DNA of 64,000 nucleotides from the NCBI GenBank assembly GCA_031552825.1, contig JAVBMD010000025.1, positions 9,050-73,049 on the forward strand, written 5' to 3'. The position numbers and the translations under genes were made by a program. Under the pieces are notes generated by a model that saw only the letters and a program-made list of their open reading frames with translations, was not told the DNA's origin and did no database searches. Positions 51,459-60,790 of this stretch are shown here, piece after piece; within the stretch, counting starts at the first letter, position 1, and each line of letters starts with the position of its first letter. The DNA comes from WQXF01 sp031552825. GTDB lineage: Bacteria; Bacillota; Clostridia; Christensenellales; Aristaeellaceae.

Positions 51459-52640
51459 ATGAGGAAAAAGCAGTGCGTCGCCATGCTGCTGGCAGGCGGC
51501 CAGGGGAGCCGATTGGGGATCCTGACCAAGAATATGGCCAAACCTGCCGTACCGTATGGGGGCAAGTATCGCATCATCGATTTCCCGCTATCCAATTGCT
51601 CCAATTCCGGCATCGACGTGGTGGGCGTGCTCACGCAGTATCAGCCGCTGGAGCTCAACGCCTACATCGGTTCCGGCTCGCCGTGGGATCTGGACTTGAC
51701 CAACGGCGGCGTGTACGTGCTGCCGCCCTACGTTAAGGGCAAGGGCGGCGAGTGGTATAAAGGCACCGCCAACGCCATCTGCCAGAACATGGGGTTCATT
51801 TCGCAGTTTAATCCAGAATACGTGCTGATCCTCTCCGGCGATCACATCTACAAGATGGACTACAACGCCATGCTCAGCTACCACGTCCGCAAGCAGGCCG
51901 ACGTGACCATCGCGGTGCTGGAGGTGCCGTGGGAGGAGACCAACCGCTTCGGCATCATGAATACCGACGAGGAGAACCGCATCGTCGAGTTTGAGGAAAA
52001 GCCCAAGCAGGCCAAGAGCAACAAGGCCTCCATGGGCGTATATATCTTTACTTGGGAGAAGTTGCGCGAATACCTGCTGCGCGACGAGCGGGACAAAAAG
52101 TCCTCCAACGACTTTGGCAAGAACATCATTCCCTCCATGCTCGATGACGGGCAGGCGCTCTACGCCTACGCCTTTGACGGATACTGGAAGGACGTGGGCA
52201 CCATCGAGAGCCTTTGGGAGGCCAACATGGATCTGCTCCGGCAGCCCATGCCCATCGATCTGTACGACAAGCGCTGGCGCATTTATGCCCGTACCCCGGG
52301 CATGCCGCCGCACTTCGTCGCTCCCGGCGCGCAGATGGTCAATTCGCTGGTGACCGAGGGCTGTCAGATATTCGGCGAGGTGCGCGGCAGCGTGCTGTTT
52401 GCTGGCGTGCGCGTGGAATCCGGCGCGCTGATTACCGACGCGGTGGTGATGCCCGGTGCGGTGATCGAGCGCGGCGCGCAGGTGCGGCGCGCCATCGTGG
52501 CCGAAGGCGCGGTGATCGGCGCAGGCTGCATCGTGGGCGAGGAGAGCGGCGATATCGCCGTGGTGGGTCCGGGCGCGGTGCTGGTGCCGGGCACGGTGGT
52601 CAAAGCCGGGGAACAAATCGACACCGAAGAGACAGCGTGA
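51459..52640 (+). CDS. glgC: Glucose-1-phosphate adenylyltransferase
   Basis: A 393-residue ADP-glucose pyrophosphorylase making ADP-glucose, the donor for glycogen. MLLAGGQGSRLGILTKNMAKPAVPYGGKYRIIDF is split over the catalytic loop and the Lys/Arg sites; LILSGDHIYKMDY, EFEEKPKQAKSNKASMGVYIF and the C-terminal left-handed beta helix follow. It probably forms a mixed tetramer with GlgD. AAGGAAG precedes the ATG. First gene of glgC-glgD-glgA. Confidence 0.97.
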   Translation: MRKKQCVAMLLAGGQGSRLGILTKNMAKPAVPYGGKYRIIDFPLSNCSNSGIDVVGVLTQYQPLELNAYIGSGSPWDLDLTNGGVYVLPPYVKGKGGEWYKGTANAICQNMGFISQFNPEYVLILSGDHIYKMDYNAMLSYHVRKQADVTIAVLEVPWEETNRFGIMNTDEENRIVEFEEKPKQAKSNKASMGVYIFTWEKLREYLLRDERDKKSSNDFGKNIIPSMLDDGQALYAYAFDGYWKDVGTIESLWEANMDLLRQPMPIDLYDKRWRIYARTPGMPPHFVAPGAQMVNSLVTEGCQIFGEVRGSVLFAGVRVESGALITDAVVMPGAVIERGAQVRRAIVAEGAVIGAGCIVGEESGDIAVVGPGAVLVPGTVVKAGEQIDTEETA

Positions 52641-52653
52641 GGAGGGACCCCCG

Positions 52654-53784
52654 ATGAAAGACGTCATGGGTTTAATCTATACCGGGGAGAACGATGCGAG
52701 GCTGCGTGAACTGACGCAGATGCGCGCCGTGGCGGCGCTGCCGGTGGCGGGACGCTATCGGGTGATCGACTTCGCGCTGTCCAGCATGGTCAATTCCGGC
52801 GTGCGCAACGTCGGTGTGATTACGCAAAAGAACTACCATTCACTGATGGATCACCTCGGCAGCGGCAAGGAATGGGATTTGCACGGCAAGAACAACGGCC
52901 TTGTGATCCTGCCGCCGTTCCTTACGCGCGAGAATGTCGGCGTGTACGCTGGGCTGGTGGACGCCATCCACTCCAACTCCGGCTTCCTGCGCCGCTCGCG
53001 GCAGGAATACCTCATCTTGGCTACTAGCCATGCCATTCTCAACATCGATTTCCGCGACATGCTGCGCGCGCACGTGGAGAAGAACGCCGATATCACCGTG
53101 CTATACACCGATGATCCCACCATGCGCCGCACTTTTCCCGGATCGGACCGAATCTTTTACTCCACCGACGAAGAGGGGCGCATCGTGGGCATGGAGATCG
53201 ACCCGAGCACGCCCACGCGCGAGCACGCGGGCATCGAGATCTGTATTCTCAAGCGCGAGATGCTTCGTTTCTTGGTGGATCAAGCTGCGGCCGACGGCCA
53301 GCACGATTTTTCCCGCGCGGTGCTACAGATGTTGATTAACCTAGGGCAGTCGCGGATTTACGGCTATGAGTACAAGGGGCGCGGTTGGCGCATCGAGTCG
53401 GTGCAGGATTATTTTAACTTCAACATGGATCTGCTCGACAGCCGCGTGCGCAGCGAGCTATTCACCCCCGACCGCCCGGTGTACACCAAGCTGCGCGACG
53501 ATATGCCCACCCGCTACATCGGCGACGCGTCGCTCACCAACTCGCTGGCGGCTGACGGCTGCGTGATCGAGGGTACGGTGATTAATTCGGTGCTGTTCCG
53601 CGGCGTGCGCGTGGCCAAGGGCGCGGTGGTGCGCAATAGCGTGCTTATGCAGGATGTCGAGGTGCAGGCCGACGCCGAGCTAGACTACTGTATTCTGGAT
53701 AAGCAAGCGGTGATCCGCCGCAAGGGGCGGCTGATCGGTCCGCCGGCTTATCCCATCGTCATCGCCAAGGATGTGGTGATTTAA
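52654..53784 (+). CDS. glgD: GlgD, non-catalytic ADP-glucose pyrophosphorylase subunit
   Basis: A 376-residue paralogue of GlgC typical of Bacillota. It starts VMGLIYTGENDARLRELTQ, where the GGxGxRL loop of GlgC is replaced, so it is regulatory and not catalytic, as known for GlgD. RYRVIDFALSSMVNSGVRNVG and the beta-helix C-terminus are kept. 13 bp after glgC, with GGAGGG upstream. Confidence 0.96.
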   Translation: MKDVMGLIYTGENDARLRELTQMRAVAALPVAGRYRVIDFALSSMVNSGVRNVGVITQKNYHSLMDHLGSGKEWDLHGKNNGLVILPPFLTRENVGVYAGLVDAIHSNSGFLRRSRQEYLILATSHAILNIDFRDMLRAHVEKNADITVLYTDDPTMRRTFPGSDRIFYSTDEEGRIVGMEIDPSTPTREHAGIEICILKREMLRFLVDQAAADGQHDFSRAVLQMLINLGQSRIYGYEYKGRGWRIESVQDYFNFNMDLLDSRVRSELFTPDRPVYTKLRDDMPTRYIGDASLTNSLAADGCVIEGTVINSVLFRGVRVAKGAVVRNSVLMQDVEVQADAELDYCILDKQAVIRRKGRLIGPPAYPIVIAKDVVI

Positions 53785-53797
53785 CCGGAGCTGGCGT

Positions 53798-53839
53798 ACG
53801 GAATCCCGCCACCGCGCGCAGCGGCTGGGGGGATTCCGT
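53798..53839 (+). promoter_or_regulatory. Inverted repeat between glgD and glgA
   Basis: ACGGAATCCC (53798-53807) and GGGATTCCGT (53830-53839) can form a 10-bp stem with a 22-nt loop. No T tract follows, so it may stabilise or process the mRNA and not end it. Confidence 0.5.
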
Positions 53840-53884
53840 CTCCAACTCCCATACTTGTCGACAAAAGAAGGAGGCGTTCTCTCT

Positions 53885-55531
53885 ATGAAAGTTCTCTACG
53901 CAGCCTCGGAGTGCGTGCCGTTTATCAAAACCGGCGGCTTGGCCGATGTGGCCGGTGCGCTGCCGCCGCAGCTCAAGGCGCGCGGGGTGGATGTGCGCGT
54001 GGTGTTGCCGCTCTACACCCAGATCGACGCCAGTTGGCGCGAGAAGATGCAACTGGTGGCCGAATTTGAGGTGGAGCTGGGCTGGCGGCGGCAGTATTGC
54101 GGCGTTCGCTCGTTGGAGCATCAGGGAGTGACCTTCTATTTCCTCGATAACGAGTTCTACTTCGGGCGTCCCTACGTGTATGGGCTGGGCGGGGATGAAT
54201 ATGAGCGCTACGGCTTCTTCTGCCGCGCCATTTTGGATCTTCTGCCCCGGGTGGATTTCCAGCCCGATATCATCCACTGTAACGACTGGCAGACGGGCAT
54301 GGTGCCGCCGCTGCACAAAATTCAGTATAAGCAGGTGGAGTTCTACCGCAACATCCGCACCATCGTGACGATCCATAACCTGCAATACCAAGGCGTGTTC
54401 CCGATCCGCAACGTGCAGGATACGCTGGGGTTGGGCGACGATCTGTTTACCAGCGACAAGCTGGAGTGCTACGGATGCGCCAACTTCCTCAAGGGCGGCA
54501 TCGTCTATGCCGACGAGATCAGTACCGTCAGCCCCAGCTATGCAGAGGAGATCCAGACCGCCTACTACGGCGAGCGGCTGGACGGCCTGCTGCGCGCGCG
54601 CCGGGCGCAGTTGTGGGGCATCCTCAACGGCATCGACATCGTGGAATACAATCCTGAGAACGACCCGCTAGCCTACGCGCCCTTCAGCGCCAAGGATCTA
54701 TCCGGCAAGGCGAAAAACAAGGAGGAGCTGCAGCGCGAGCTGGGGCTGAACATCGATCCCAACGCGCCGTTGATTGGCTTGGTCACCCGCCTTTCGCACC
54801 AGAAGGGATTGGATCTGATCGACTACGTGATGCGCGAGATGATGGACGAGGGCATTCAGCTGGTGGTGCTTGGCATGGGCGACGCCAAGTATACCGATCT
54901 GTTCTCTTGGGCGGAAGGCGCGTTCCCCGGCCGCATCGCGGCGCGCTTCGCGATGGATCATCAGCTAGCGCACCGCATCTACGCCGGTGCCGACATGTTC
55001 CTGATGCCGTCGCTGTTCGAGCCGTGCGGGCTTTCGCAGATGATCTCGCTGCGCTACGGCACGCTGCCCGTCGTCCGCGAAACCGGCGGCCTGCGCGACA
55101 CCGTGCTCTCCTACAACAAGTTTACCGGCGAGGGCAACGGCTTCAGCTTCTTCAACTACAACGCGCACGACATGCTGCATAGCGTGCGGCGCGCGGTGCG
55201 TTACTATCGCGAGCAGCCCGAGACTTGGCGGCAAATGATGCAGCGCGGCATGGAGGCTGACTATAGCTGGAACCACTCCGCTGGGGAATACATGCGCATG
55301 TACGACGAGCTGTGCGTGCGCCTGCCGGTAGAGGCGGCGCCGGTGAAGAAGGCGGCGAAGCCCAAGGCCGTCGTACCCAAGGCTGCGGCGGACAAGAAAG
55401 CCGATGCGCCCAAGAAAGCGGCGGAGCCGAAGAAACCGGTCGCGCCCAAGAAGGCCGAGGCGGCAAAGGCCGACGCCGAGGTGAAACCGGCGGCGAAGAA
55501 GCCGCGCGCGGTGAAAGCCAAGGCCGAGTAA
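53885..55531 (+). CDS. glgA: Glycogen synthase (GT5) with Lys/Ala-rich C-terminal tail
   Basis: A 548-residue ADP-glucose-dependent glycogen synthase. The GT-B fold is standard for the first 480 residues: VLYAASECVPFIKTGGLADVAGALP (KTGGL ADP-binding loop), HCNDWQTGM, THNLQYQGVF-like (IHNLQYQGVF), GLVTRLSHQKGLDLI, and the second site PSLFEPCGLSQM, RETGGLRDTV. Residues 482-548 are an added tail of mostly Ala, Lys and Pro in short PKKA/KPKA-like repeats, like histone H1-type tails and absent from ordinary GlgA. AGAAGGAGG precedes the ATG. Last gene of the glg operon. Confidence 0.96.
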   Translation: MKVLYAASECVPFIKTGGLADVAGALPPQLKARGVDVRVVLPLYTQIDASWREKMQLVAEFEVELGWRRQYCGVRSLEHQGVTFYFLDNEFYFGRPYVYGLGGDEYERYGFFCRAILDLLPRVDFQPDIIHCNDWQTGMVPPLHKIQYKQVEFYRNIRTIVTIHNLQYQGVFPIRNVQDTLGLGDDLFTSDKLECYGCANFLKGGIVYADEISTVSPSYAEEIQTAYYGERLDGLLRARRAQLWGILNGIDIVEYNPENDPLAYAPFSAKDLSGKAKNKEELQRELGLNIDPNAPLIGLVTRLSHQKGLDLIDYVMREMMDEGIQLVVLGMGDAKYTDLFSWAEGAFPGRIAARFAMDHQLAHRIYAGADMFLMPSLFEPCGLSQMISLRYGTLPVVRETGGLRDTVLSYNKFTGEGNGFSFFNYNAHDMLHSVRRAVRYYREQPETWRQMMQRGMEADYSWNHSAGEYMRMYDELCVRLPVEAAPVKKAAKPKAVVPKAAADKKADAPKKAAEPKKPVAPKKAEAAKADAEVKPAAKKPRAVKAKAE

Positions 55532-55535
55532 GGGA

Positions 55536-55580
55536 TACAAAAAAAGACTGTCGCAGATATGTTGTGCGGCAGTCTTTTTT
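55536..55580. terminator. Bidirectional terminator after glgA
   Basis: GACTGTCGCA pairs with TGTGCGGCAGTC, flanked by A and T tracts, serving glgA and the convergent SH3 gene. Confidence 0.85.
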
Positions 55581-55583
55581 CGT

Positions 55584-57128
55584 TTATCCGTTTGTGCTGA
55601 TCGTGCAGTTGTGAATCTCCACAAAATCGCCGTGACCCGCGTCGATGGTGATTCGGTCGCCGGGCCGCACCGGCACACGCTTTGGCTCGCCGACGATCTC
55701 ATCGGCCAGCGAGGAGACGATGAAATAGCCTTCTTCGGCGCCGGGCGCCAGTTCCACGTGCAGCTGGCCATCGAAGTTGACGTAGGGCAAGAAGCGGCCG
55801 TTGCCGGTGAAAGCGGTGGAGCCGGTTCCGTCCGGCTGCCACCAAAGGAAGGTGGTGTTCATGCCGGTGAGCATTCCACCGCCGGTGATGGACAGGCTTG
55901 CGCCCTCGGGCAGGTAGAAGTTGTAGAAATCGCCATTCGCGGCCTCGATGCGCCGGATGAAACCATCCTGCCGGGTGATCTCTAGCGCGCCCGAAGCGCC
56001 CTCGGGCGCGGAGAAGGCGTAGATATCGGGCGGCAGATCGGTACCGGCGGTGTAGACGCCCGCGCCATGCGCAACCTTGATACTTTCGCCGGAGAGCGCC
56101 GGGATGCGTAGCGGCTGCAAATATTTTGAGCGAATGAAGTAACCGTTCGAATTCGCGAGCAGCACTTGGCTCCACTCGCCCAAATCGCGCACCAACAGCA
56201 CCGTCTCGCCTGCGGGGAGGGATGCGGTCGCATGTTCATCTTGACAATAGAGACCGAGCGGTGCGTCGAATGCCCCTTCGGGTGGGGTGACCGTAGCATA
56301 GCCCTGCGCGTATCCCCGACGAAAGATAAAGTAGGGATTCTCGCGCAGCGTGCTGTGGTGCAGCGGCTTGACCTGATCGGCGTGCAGGTAGCCGCTGATA
56401 CAATCGTTGCGCACCACACGCCATTCGCCATCCTCGGCAACCAGCACGATCAGCGAGCCGCCGGGCAGCGAGCCCATCTCCTCCGCTTCATCCTGGGGAT
56501 ACTTGCGCAGCGTGACATAGCCGCTGCCATCGGTGGCGACGGTTTCCGCAAAGTAATCGTAGGGCGTATCCGGTAGAGCGGTTTCGGCCAGCGCGCTGCG
56601 GCGCATGTATCCGCGCACAGCATGGGGCGCGCCGTAAAGCTGTACCGAAACGCACGCCCACCTATCGGTGTATCCCTCCACATTGACCCACGTGCCGCTG
56701 TAATACTCGCCGAGCTGGCGGGAGTGTGCATCGGGCGCGACGTGCAGCGCGAGCGAGGTTTCCGCGCCGCCCGCGTCGATGACAAACGATGGGGCGTATT
56801 GCAGCTTTTCGGCCGGGGCTGGGATGAGCTGGCTCTCGGGGAGATAGCCCCGGTGCATGCCGCGCGCATCGCGGAAGCTGACCTGTACCCAGCCGTTTTC
56901 AGCCGCGCCAAGCATCTGTACCGTTTGGCTGGGATTCACCTCGGCGACCATGGGCGCATCGTCCGCGGCGCGCTCGCGAAGGGGGAGCGACGACATCCCG
57001 GGCGGAGGGGCGATCCAAGCGGTGATCGGCGCTTTGGCCTGCGCCGCCAACGGCAAACAGAGGAGCATTGCCAGCGCAAGGGGGAGAAGCCGCTGCGCGG
57101 GGCGGGATTTGCGGAGGGTGAAGCACAT
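55584..57128 (-). CDS. Secreted multi-SH3 protein
   Basis: A 514-residue exported protein with a signal peptide (about 1-32, ending AAQAKA). Four or more SH3-like units can be made out (PLRERAADDAPMV, LALHVAPDAHSRQLGEYYSG, VTLRKYPQDEAEEMGSLPGG, LLVRDLGEWSQVLL), each ending in a GYL/GYM/GYF strand. The C-terminal 130 residues are a beta-rich domain with no motif I recognise. No enzyme domain or wall anchor. GGAGG lies 7 nt before the ATG. Confidence 0.75.
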   Translation of the reverse strand: MCFTLRKSRPAQRLLPLALAMLLCLPLAAQAKAPITAWIAPPPGMSSLPLRERAADDAPMVAEVNPSQTVQMLGAAENGWVQVSFRDARGMHRGYLPESQLIPAPAEKLQYAPSFVIDAGGAETSLALHVAPDAHSRQLGEYYSGTWVNVEGYTDRWACVSVQLYGAPHAVRGYMRRSALAETALPDTPYDYFAETVATDGSGYVTLRKYPQDEAEEMGSLPGGSLIVLVAEDGEWRVVRNDCISGYLHADQVKPLHHSTLRENPYFIFRRGYAQGYATVTPPEGAFDAPLGLYCQDEHATASLPAGETVLLVRDLGEWSQVLLANSNGYFIRSKYLQPLRIPALSGESIKVAHGAGVYTAGTDLPPDIYAFSAPEGASGALEITRQDGFIRRIEAANGDFYNFYLPEGASLSITGGGMLTGMNTTFLWWQPDGTGSTAFTGNGRFLPYVNFDGQLHVELAPGAEEGYFIVSSLADEIVGEPKRVPVRPGDRITIDAGHGDFVEIHNCTISTNG

Positions 57129-57379
57129 AAAAAAGCCTCCTTTGCGTGGGGGTCATCTGGGAAATAGCATTCTGCTTCAACGGTGCGTGTTCAGTTCCCG
57201 TGCGTTTTCCGGCTTCTCGGGTTGGGCCGCCTGTTTTATCGGGCAAGGAGGAGTGACTTTATTACAAGTATGGCATTTTCTACTATACCGATAGTACGAA
57301 AAAGATTGCCGTTTTATTGCATAATTGGGTTCAAAATTAGCCCTCCCGTGGGGAGAGCCAATATTGAAATATGCTCTAG
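57129..57379. other. Intergenic region
   Basis: About 250 bp between two leftward genes. It probably holds the promoter of the SH3 gene, with a possible TATAGT -10 on the minus strand near 57290, but no clear -35. No gene seen. Confidence 0.4.
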
Positions 57380-58966
57380 CTAAAGATCAAGCAGTTGGCG
57401 GGCTTCCTCAACATAATCGTTTCTTACAAAGAGATTATCCAGCCCGTTCCCTTTGATCTGCGTATACTTTGCGGTCATGAACTGAACAAATTCCGGGGCA
57501 TAGTCTTTTATCTGATACCCCCAAACTTCCCAATCGGGAGAATAAACAACCACTCTCGGGAAGACGCTCCACATGGTTTCCATTTGCTGTTTTTTGTACA
57601 TGTCATAGAGCCACGGCACGCAAGAGGGTGCGTACATCATCGGCAGGCGGTTCGCGTGAATGTAGTTCTCGAGCGCAAAAGTCGTAATAAATATCTTTTC
57701 GTCGGGAGCCGTAATTTTTTGAAGGGCAGCTGGCATCGGATCTTTTGTATAGTCTTTTGTCAATAATTCTGGGGCGGACAAAAAAGCGGAAAAACGTGAA
57801 AAGTAAGGCGTGGAGATGATGGCTATCACGCAGGCGAAGAGAATTACTTTTCGGGTTACTTTGCTTTTGCCCTTGCCTTTCCACCACTTGATGACCGCTT
57901 CGTCGTTGACGGCAACAAACGCAAGCATCCAAACAGAAAGGCTATAGTACGAAAGGGCGTGGAACCCCGAGAAGCCTCTTGTGCCATTGGCGAGGACGAA
58001 AAGCGCGACAACGGCAGAATAGAGCCAATGGCGTCTGAGCAATAAAAGAAGGAAAGCAAAATTTGCATAAAACAGAATCAAGGCGTGCAGCGCGCTTTGC
58101 GGATCGGAAAGCAACTGCCGCAAAGTGGCGATAAAGGTTGAAAAGTATGCATCGACGGTGGACACAATCGCCAAAATGGGTTTTGCGCCAAACCCGCTAA
58201 TATACTTAGAATATACATGCACATTGATCGCGTATGCGCCATCGTAAAAGTTCCTCAAATTTCCGCTGATGAGATACCAAAGAATTAGGAGCGCGAAAGG
58301 GAGTGCCACAATAACAGATAGCACGGAAAATCGCTTCATGAAATAGCGCATATCGGTGTGCGGATCCAAGGGATATTGTTTGCGGTGATATGCTTGAACG
58401 ATCAGGAGACCGGCGATCAGAAGGAAAATTCCATAGATCGATACAAAAGTGGTGCCGAAGGTGAAAACGACCGCGAGAGAAACCCAAAGACAGCTGCTGA
58501 GCGAAATATCCCTTTTTTCCGAAAACAACAAAAATTCCATTAGCAAAATAACGGCGCCTTGCGCCTGCAATTGATCCGATAGGGCAGTCGGCGTTTGCGG
58601 CGCGGTTGCCATTTCAAAGATATAGAGTACCGGGTACAAGATCATGAGCGTCTTGCCAAAGTGCCTGTGATATCTAGCGTACATAGCGACCCACAGAATA
58701 GACAAGAATGCATAGAACCCCAACCGATACGCATAAACCGAGGAAGCCCCGAACAGGCGAAAAATTGCGCACAGATAATACATAAACGGCATATGCTGTG
58801 AGATGTGTACTTTATATACGTCTTGTCCTGCGGCCACGAGCATTCCACCGACAAAGTTATCGAATTCGTCAATGAAAAACACTTCGCTTATAAAGCGCAG
58901 AAGCAAAAAACCAAAGAATAAAAACAGACCACAGCTCACTAGGACGTTTTTTCGTTTTGGCAACAA
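57380..58966 (-). CDS. GT-C type membrane glycosyltransferase (GT39-like)
   Basis: A 528-residue protein with about 10-12 membrane helices over the first 390 residues and a soluble C-terminal region of about 130. VFFIDEFDNFVGG in the first extracytoplasmic loop carries the acidic pair typical of GT-C enzymes, which use polyprenyl-phosphate sugars to modify surface glycans, lipids or proteins. The start is TTG 58966, 7 nt after GAGG. Its codons are clearly richer in A and T than those of its neighbours, which suggests transfer from another source. No partner genes for making the lipid-linked donor lie nearby. Confidence 0.7.
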   Translation of the reverse strand: MLPKRKNVLVSCGLFLFFGFLLLRFISEVFFIDEFDNFVGGMLVAAGQDVYKVHISQHMPFMYYLCAIFRLFGASSVYAYRLGFYAFLSILWVAMYARYHRHFGKTLMILYPVLYIFEMATAPQTPTALSDQLQAQGAVILLMEFLLFSEKRDISLSSCLWVSLAVVFTFGTTFVSIYGIFLLIAGLLIVQAYHRKQYPLDPHTDMRYFMKRFSVLSVIVALPFALLILWYLISGNLRNFYDGAYAINVHVYSKYISGFGAKPILAIVSTVDAYFSTFIATLRQLLSDPQSALHALILFYANFAFLLLLLRRHWLYSAVVALFVLANGTRGFSGFHALSYYSLSVWMLAFVAVNDEAVIKWWKGKGKSKVTRKVILFACVIAIISTPYFSRFSAFLSAPELLTKDYTKDPMPAALQKITAPDEKIFITTFALENYIHANRLPMMYAPSCVPWLYDMYKKQQMETMWSVFPRVVVYSPDWEVWGYQIKDYAPEFVQFMTAKYTQIKGNGLDNLFVRNDYVEEARQLLDL

Positions 58967-59068
58967 GATTTTTCCTCGCTTTCTTTACGCGGAAGCCATT
59001 ATATCAAATTACATTATACAATGAGTTGTCAACATGCGGCACAAAACCGCGTTGGGCGGAATACAAAG

Positions 59069-59108
59069 CAAAAGGGCTTGCGGTCTGCTTTTCACAGATC
59101 GCAAGCCC
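59069..59108 (-). terminator. Terminator of the SH3/PG-binding gene
   Basis: GGGCTTGCGGTCTG (59073-59086) pairs with CAGATCGCAAGCCC (59095-59108); TTTTGC follows on the minus strand. Confidence 0.8.
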
Positions 59109-59129
59109 CTGGTGTATAAATAGAGCTGT

Positions 59130-60665
59130 TTAATGCCCTATTCTTGCCCATGCCGACCGAATGGCGTTCTGGTTCTGCACGCCGTAGTTCGGATCGTTCT
59201 TTCTGCACTCCTCCATGTCGCGGTAGAAGTGTACGCACAGGTGGCCGTCGAAGCCGTTGGTGGTGATCGCGCCCTTCAGGTGCGGGGTGTTGTGCATGGT
59301 GCCGAGGATCCAGCGGCCATCGGGCATGTGGGCGTAGATCGGCTTGGGCGTCCAGGTGGTGACGTTGCCAAAGGCTTTGTTCATGATGTCGGTATCCAGC
59401 TGGGTTAGCGGCTCGCTGTCGGCGTGATTGCCCATGGCGTAGAACTTCAGCTGCCAACCCAGCCCGCTCGCGGGATCGTAGACGGTATAGATTTGCCCGG
59501 CGCGGTAGTTCTTCTTTACGTCGTTGAACCAGTGCGCCATCTCCACCTGACTGGTGGCCGGGCCTTGCATTTGTCCGGCGCCCTCGGGCAACGGCGCGGG
59601 GGTGGGCGCCGCCTCCCAAGCGGGGCGCGGCGTACGGTCGTACAGAATGGTTTGCGTGGCTGTGCCCGCGACGCCGTCTACACCGGTACCGTTGTTTTGC
59701 TGAAAGGCTCGAACGGCGTTGTAGGTGGCGGTATCGTACATGCCGGTGATGCCGCCGCTATAGTAGCCTAGCGCCTGTAGGCCGGTTTGCAAATCGCGCA
59801 CCGCTTGGCCGGAGCTGCCCTTGCTCAACATTTGATAGCTGCGCGACGCCGGGGCGGGGACGATCGCCGTGCCGGAGCCGGTGTTCGCCGTGGCTTCCGC
59901 CGTATTGCTGGGTGTGGCGGGCGGCGTAGGCGCGGGCAGGGAACTGGACGAGCCTGCGAAGGCGGGAACCGCGCCGCCGTTGAGCGCACTGACGGTTCGC
60001 GCGCCGACGACGCCGTCGGCCGCTAGGCCGTTCTGCGCCTGAAAGCGGATGACGGCGCTGCGCGTGGCGGGGCCGAACACGCCGTCGACGCCGCCGGTAG
60101 AGTAGCCAAGCTGCGTCAGCAGCTGCTGAAGCTGCCGTACTTCGGTGCCGCGGCTGCCTTGTGAGAGGATGCGGGCGGAGAAGAAGCTATTGGATGCCGC
60201 CGACGTATTGTCGGGCAAGGCGGGGGCGGGCGTCGGCGCGGCCGGAACATCCGCCTCGGCGACGGCGGCCGGCGGCGCGGTGACCGGCGCTTCGCCCGGC
60301 TGCAACGGAGGAGGGAGGTAGCCGTCGGTTCCGGGCTGGGCAGAAACCGGTACGGGAACGGCGCCGTTCACGCGCAACAAATCCTGCCGGATATAGCCGG
60401 AAAAATTGCCGCGTTCCACCTGATACCAATCGCCTTCCATGCCGAGCACGGTGACGGTAGAACCGGCGCGAAACACCTGCACCTGCTTGCTGGTGGTGCT
60501 GGGGCTGCTGCGCAGGATGGCCTTGACGTTGGTTGTGGCGCTGAGCGGGTACTCATCGGCGAAGGATGGCGCGATGAGGCCGGTAAGAACAAGGGCGATC
60601 AGCAGACCGGAGCGCACCCGGCGCGGTGAAGTGAAAGGAAAGAATGGGGAAGTTCGGTTGCGCAT
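59130..60665 (-). CDS. Secreted SH3 / double PG-binding protein with C-terminal Cys/His domain
   Basis: A 511-residue exported protein: signal peptide (about 1-34, ending PSFAD), SH3 domain (VKAILRSSPSTTSKQVQVF), a Pro/Ala linker, two PG_binding_1 domains (about 145-205 with VDGVFGPATRSAV; about 265-325 with ITGMYDTATYNAV), another linker, and the C-terminal domain of about 120 residues that matches the end of the protein at 5370-7310: H-x-D-x-E-P, DGR, PH and GHLCVHF (Cys near 477). The shared arrangement suggests the same enzymatic or binding role at the wall. ATG 60665 follows GGGAGGG; the longer in-frame form to 60713 has no such site. Confidence 0.85.
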   Translation of the reverse strand: MRNRTSPFFPFTSPRRVRSGLLIALVLTGLIAPSFADEYPLSATTNVKAILRSSPSTTSKQVQVFRAGSTVTVLGMEGDWYQVERGNFSGYIRQDLLRVNGAVPVPVSAQPGTDGYLPPPLQPGEAPVTAPPAAVAEADVPAAPTPAPALPDNTSAASNSFFSARILSQGSRGTEVRQLQQLLTQLGYSTGGVDGVFGPATRSAVIRFQAQNGLAADGVVGARTVSALNGGAVPAFAGSSSSLPAPTPPATPSNTAEATANTGSGTAIVPAPASRSYQMLSKGSSGQAVRDLQTGLQALGYYSGGITGMYDTATYNAVRAFQQNNGTGVDGVAGTATQTILYDRTPRPAWEAAPTPAPLPEGAGQMQGPATSQVEMAHWFNDVKKNYRAGQIYTVYDPASGLGWQLKFYAMGNHADSEPLTQLDTDIMNKAFGNVTTWTPKPIYAHMPDGRWILGTMHNTPHLKGAITTNGFDGHLCVHFYRDMEECRKNDPNYGVQNQNAIRSAWARIGH

Positions 60666-60790
60666 GTAAATCCCTCCCGAAGCCAATTGAACAATAAATG
60701 ACGAAAAATACATTTTTGTTCACTGTTTTGTAATATATGACGTTTGAGGGACAAAATCCTTCCCGATTCGCATATGAAATTTTTATACAA

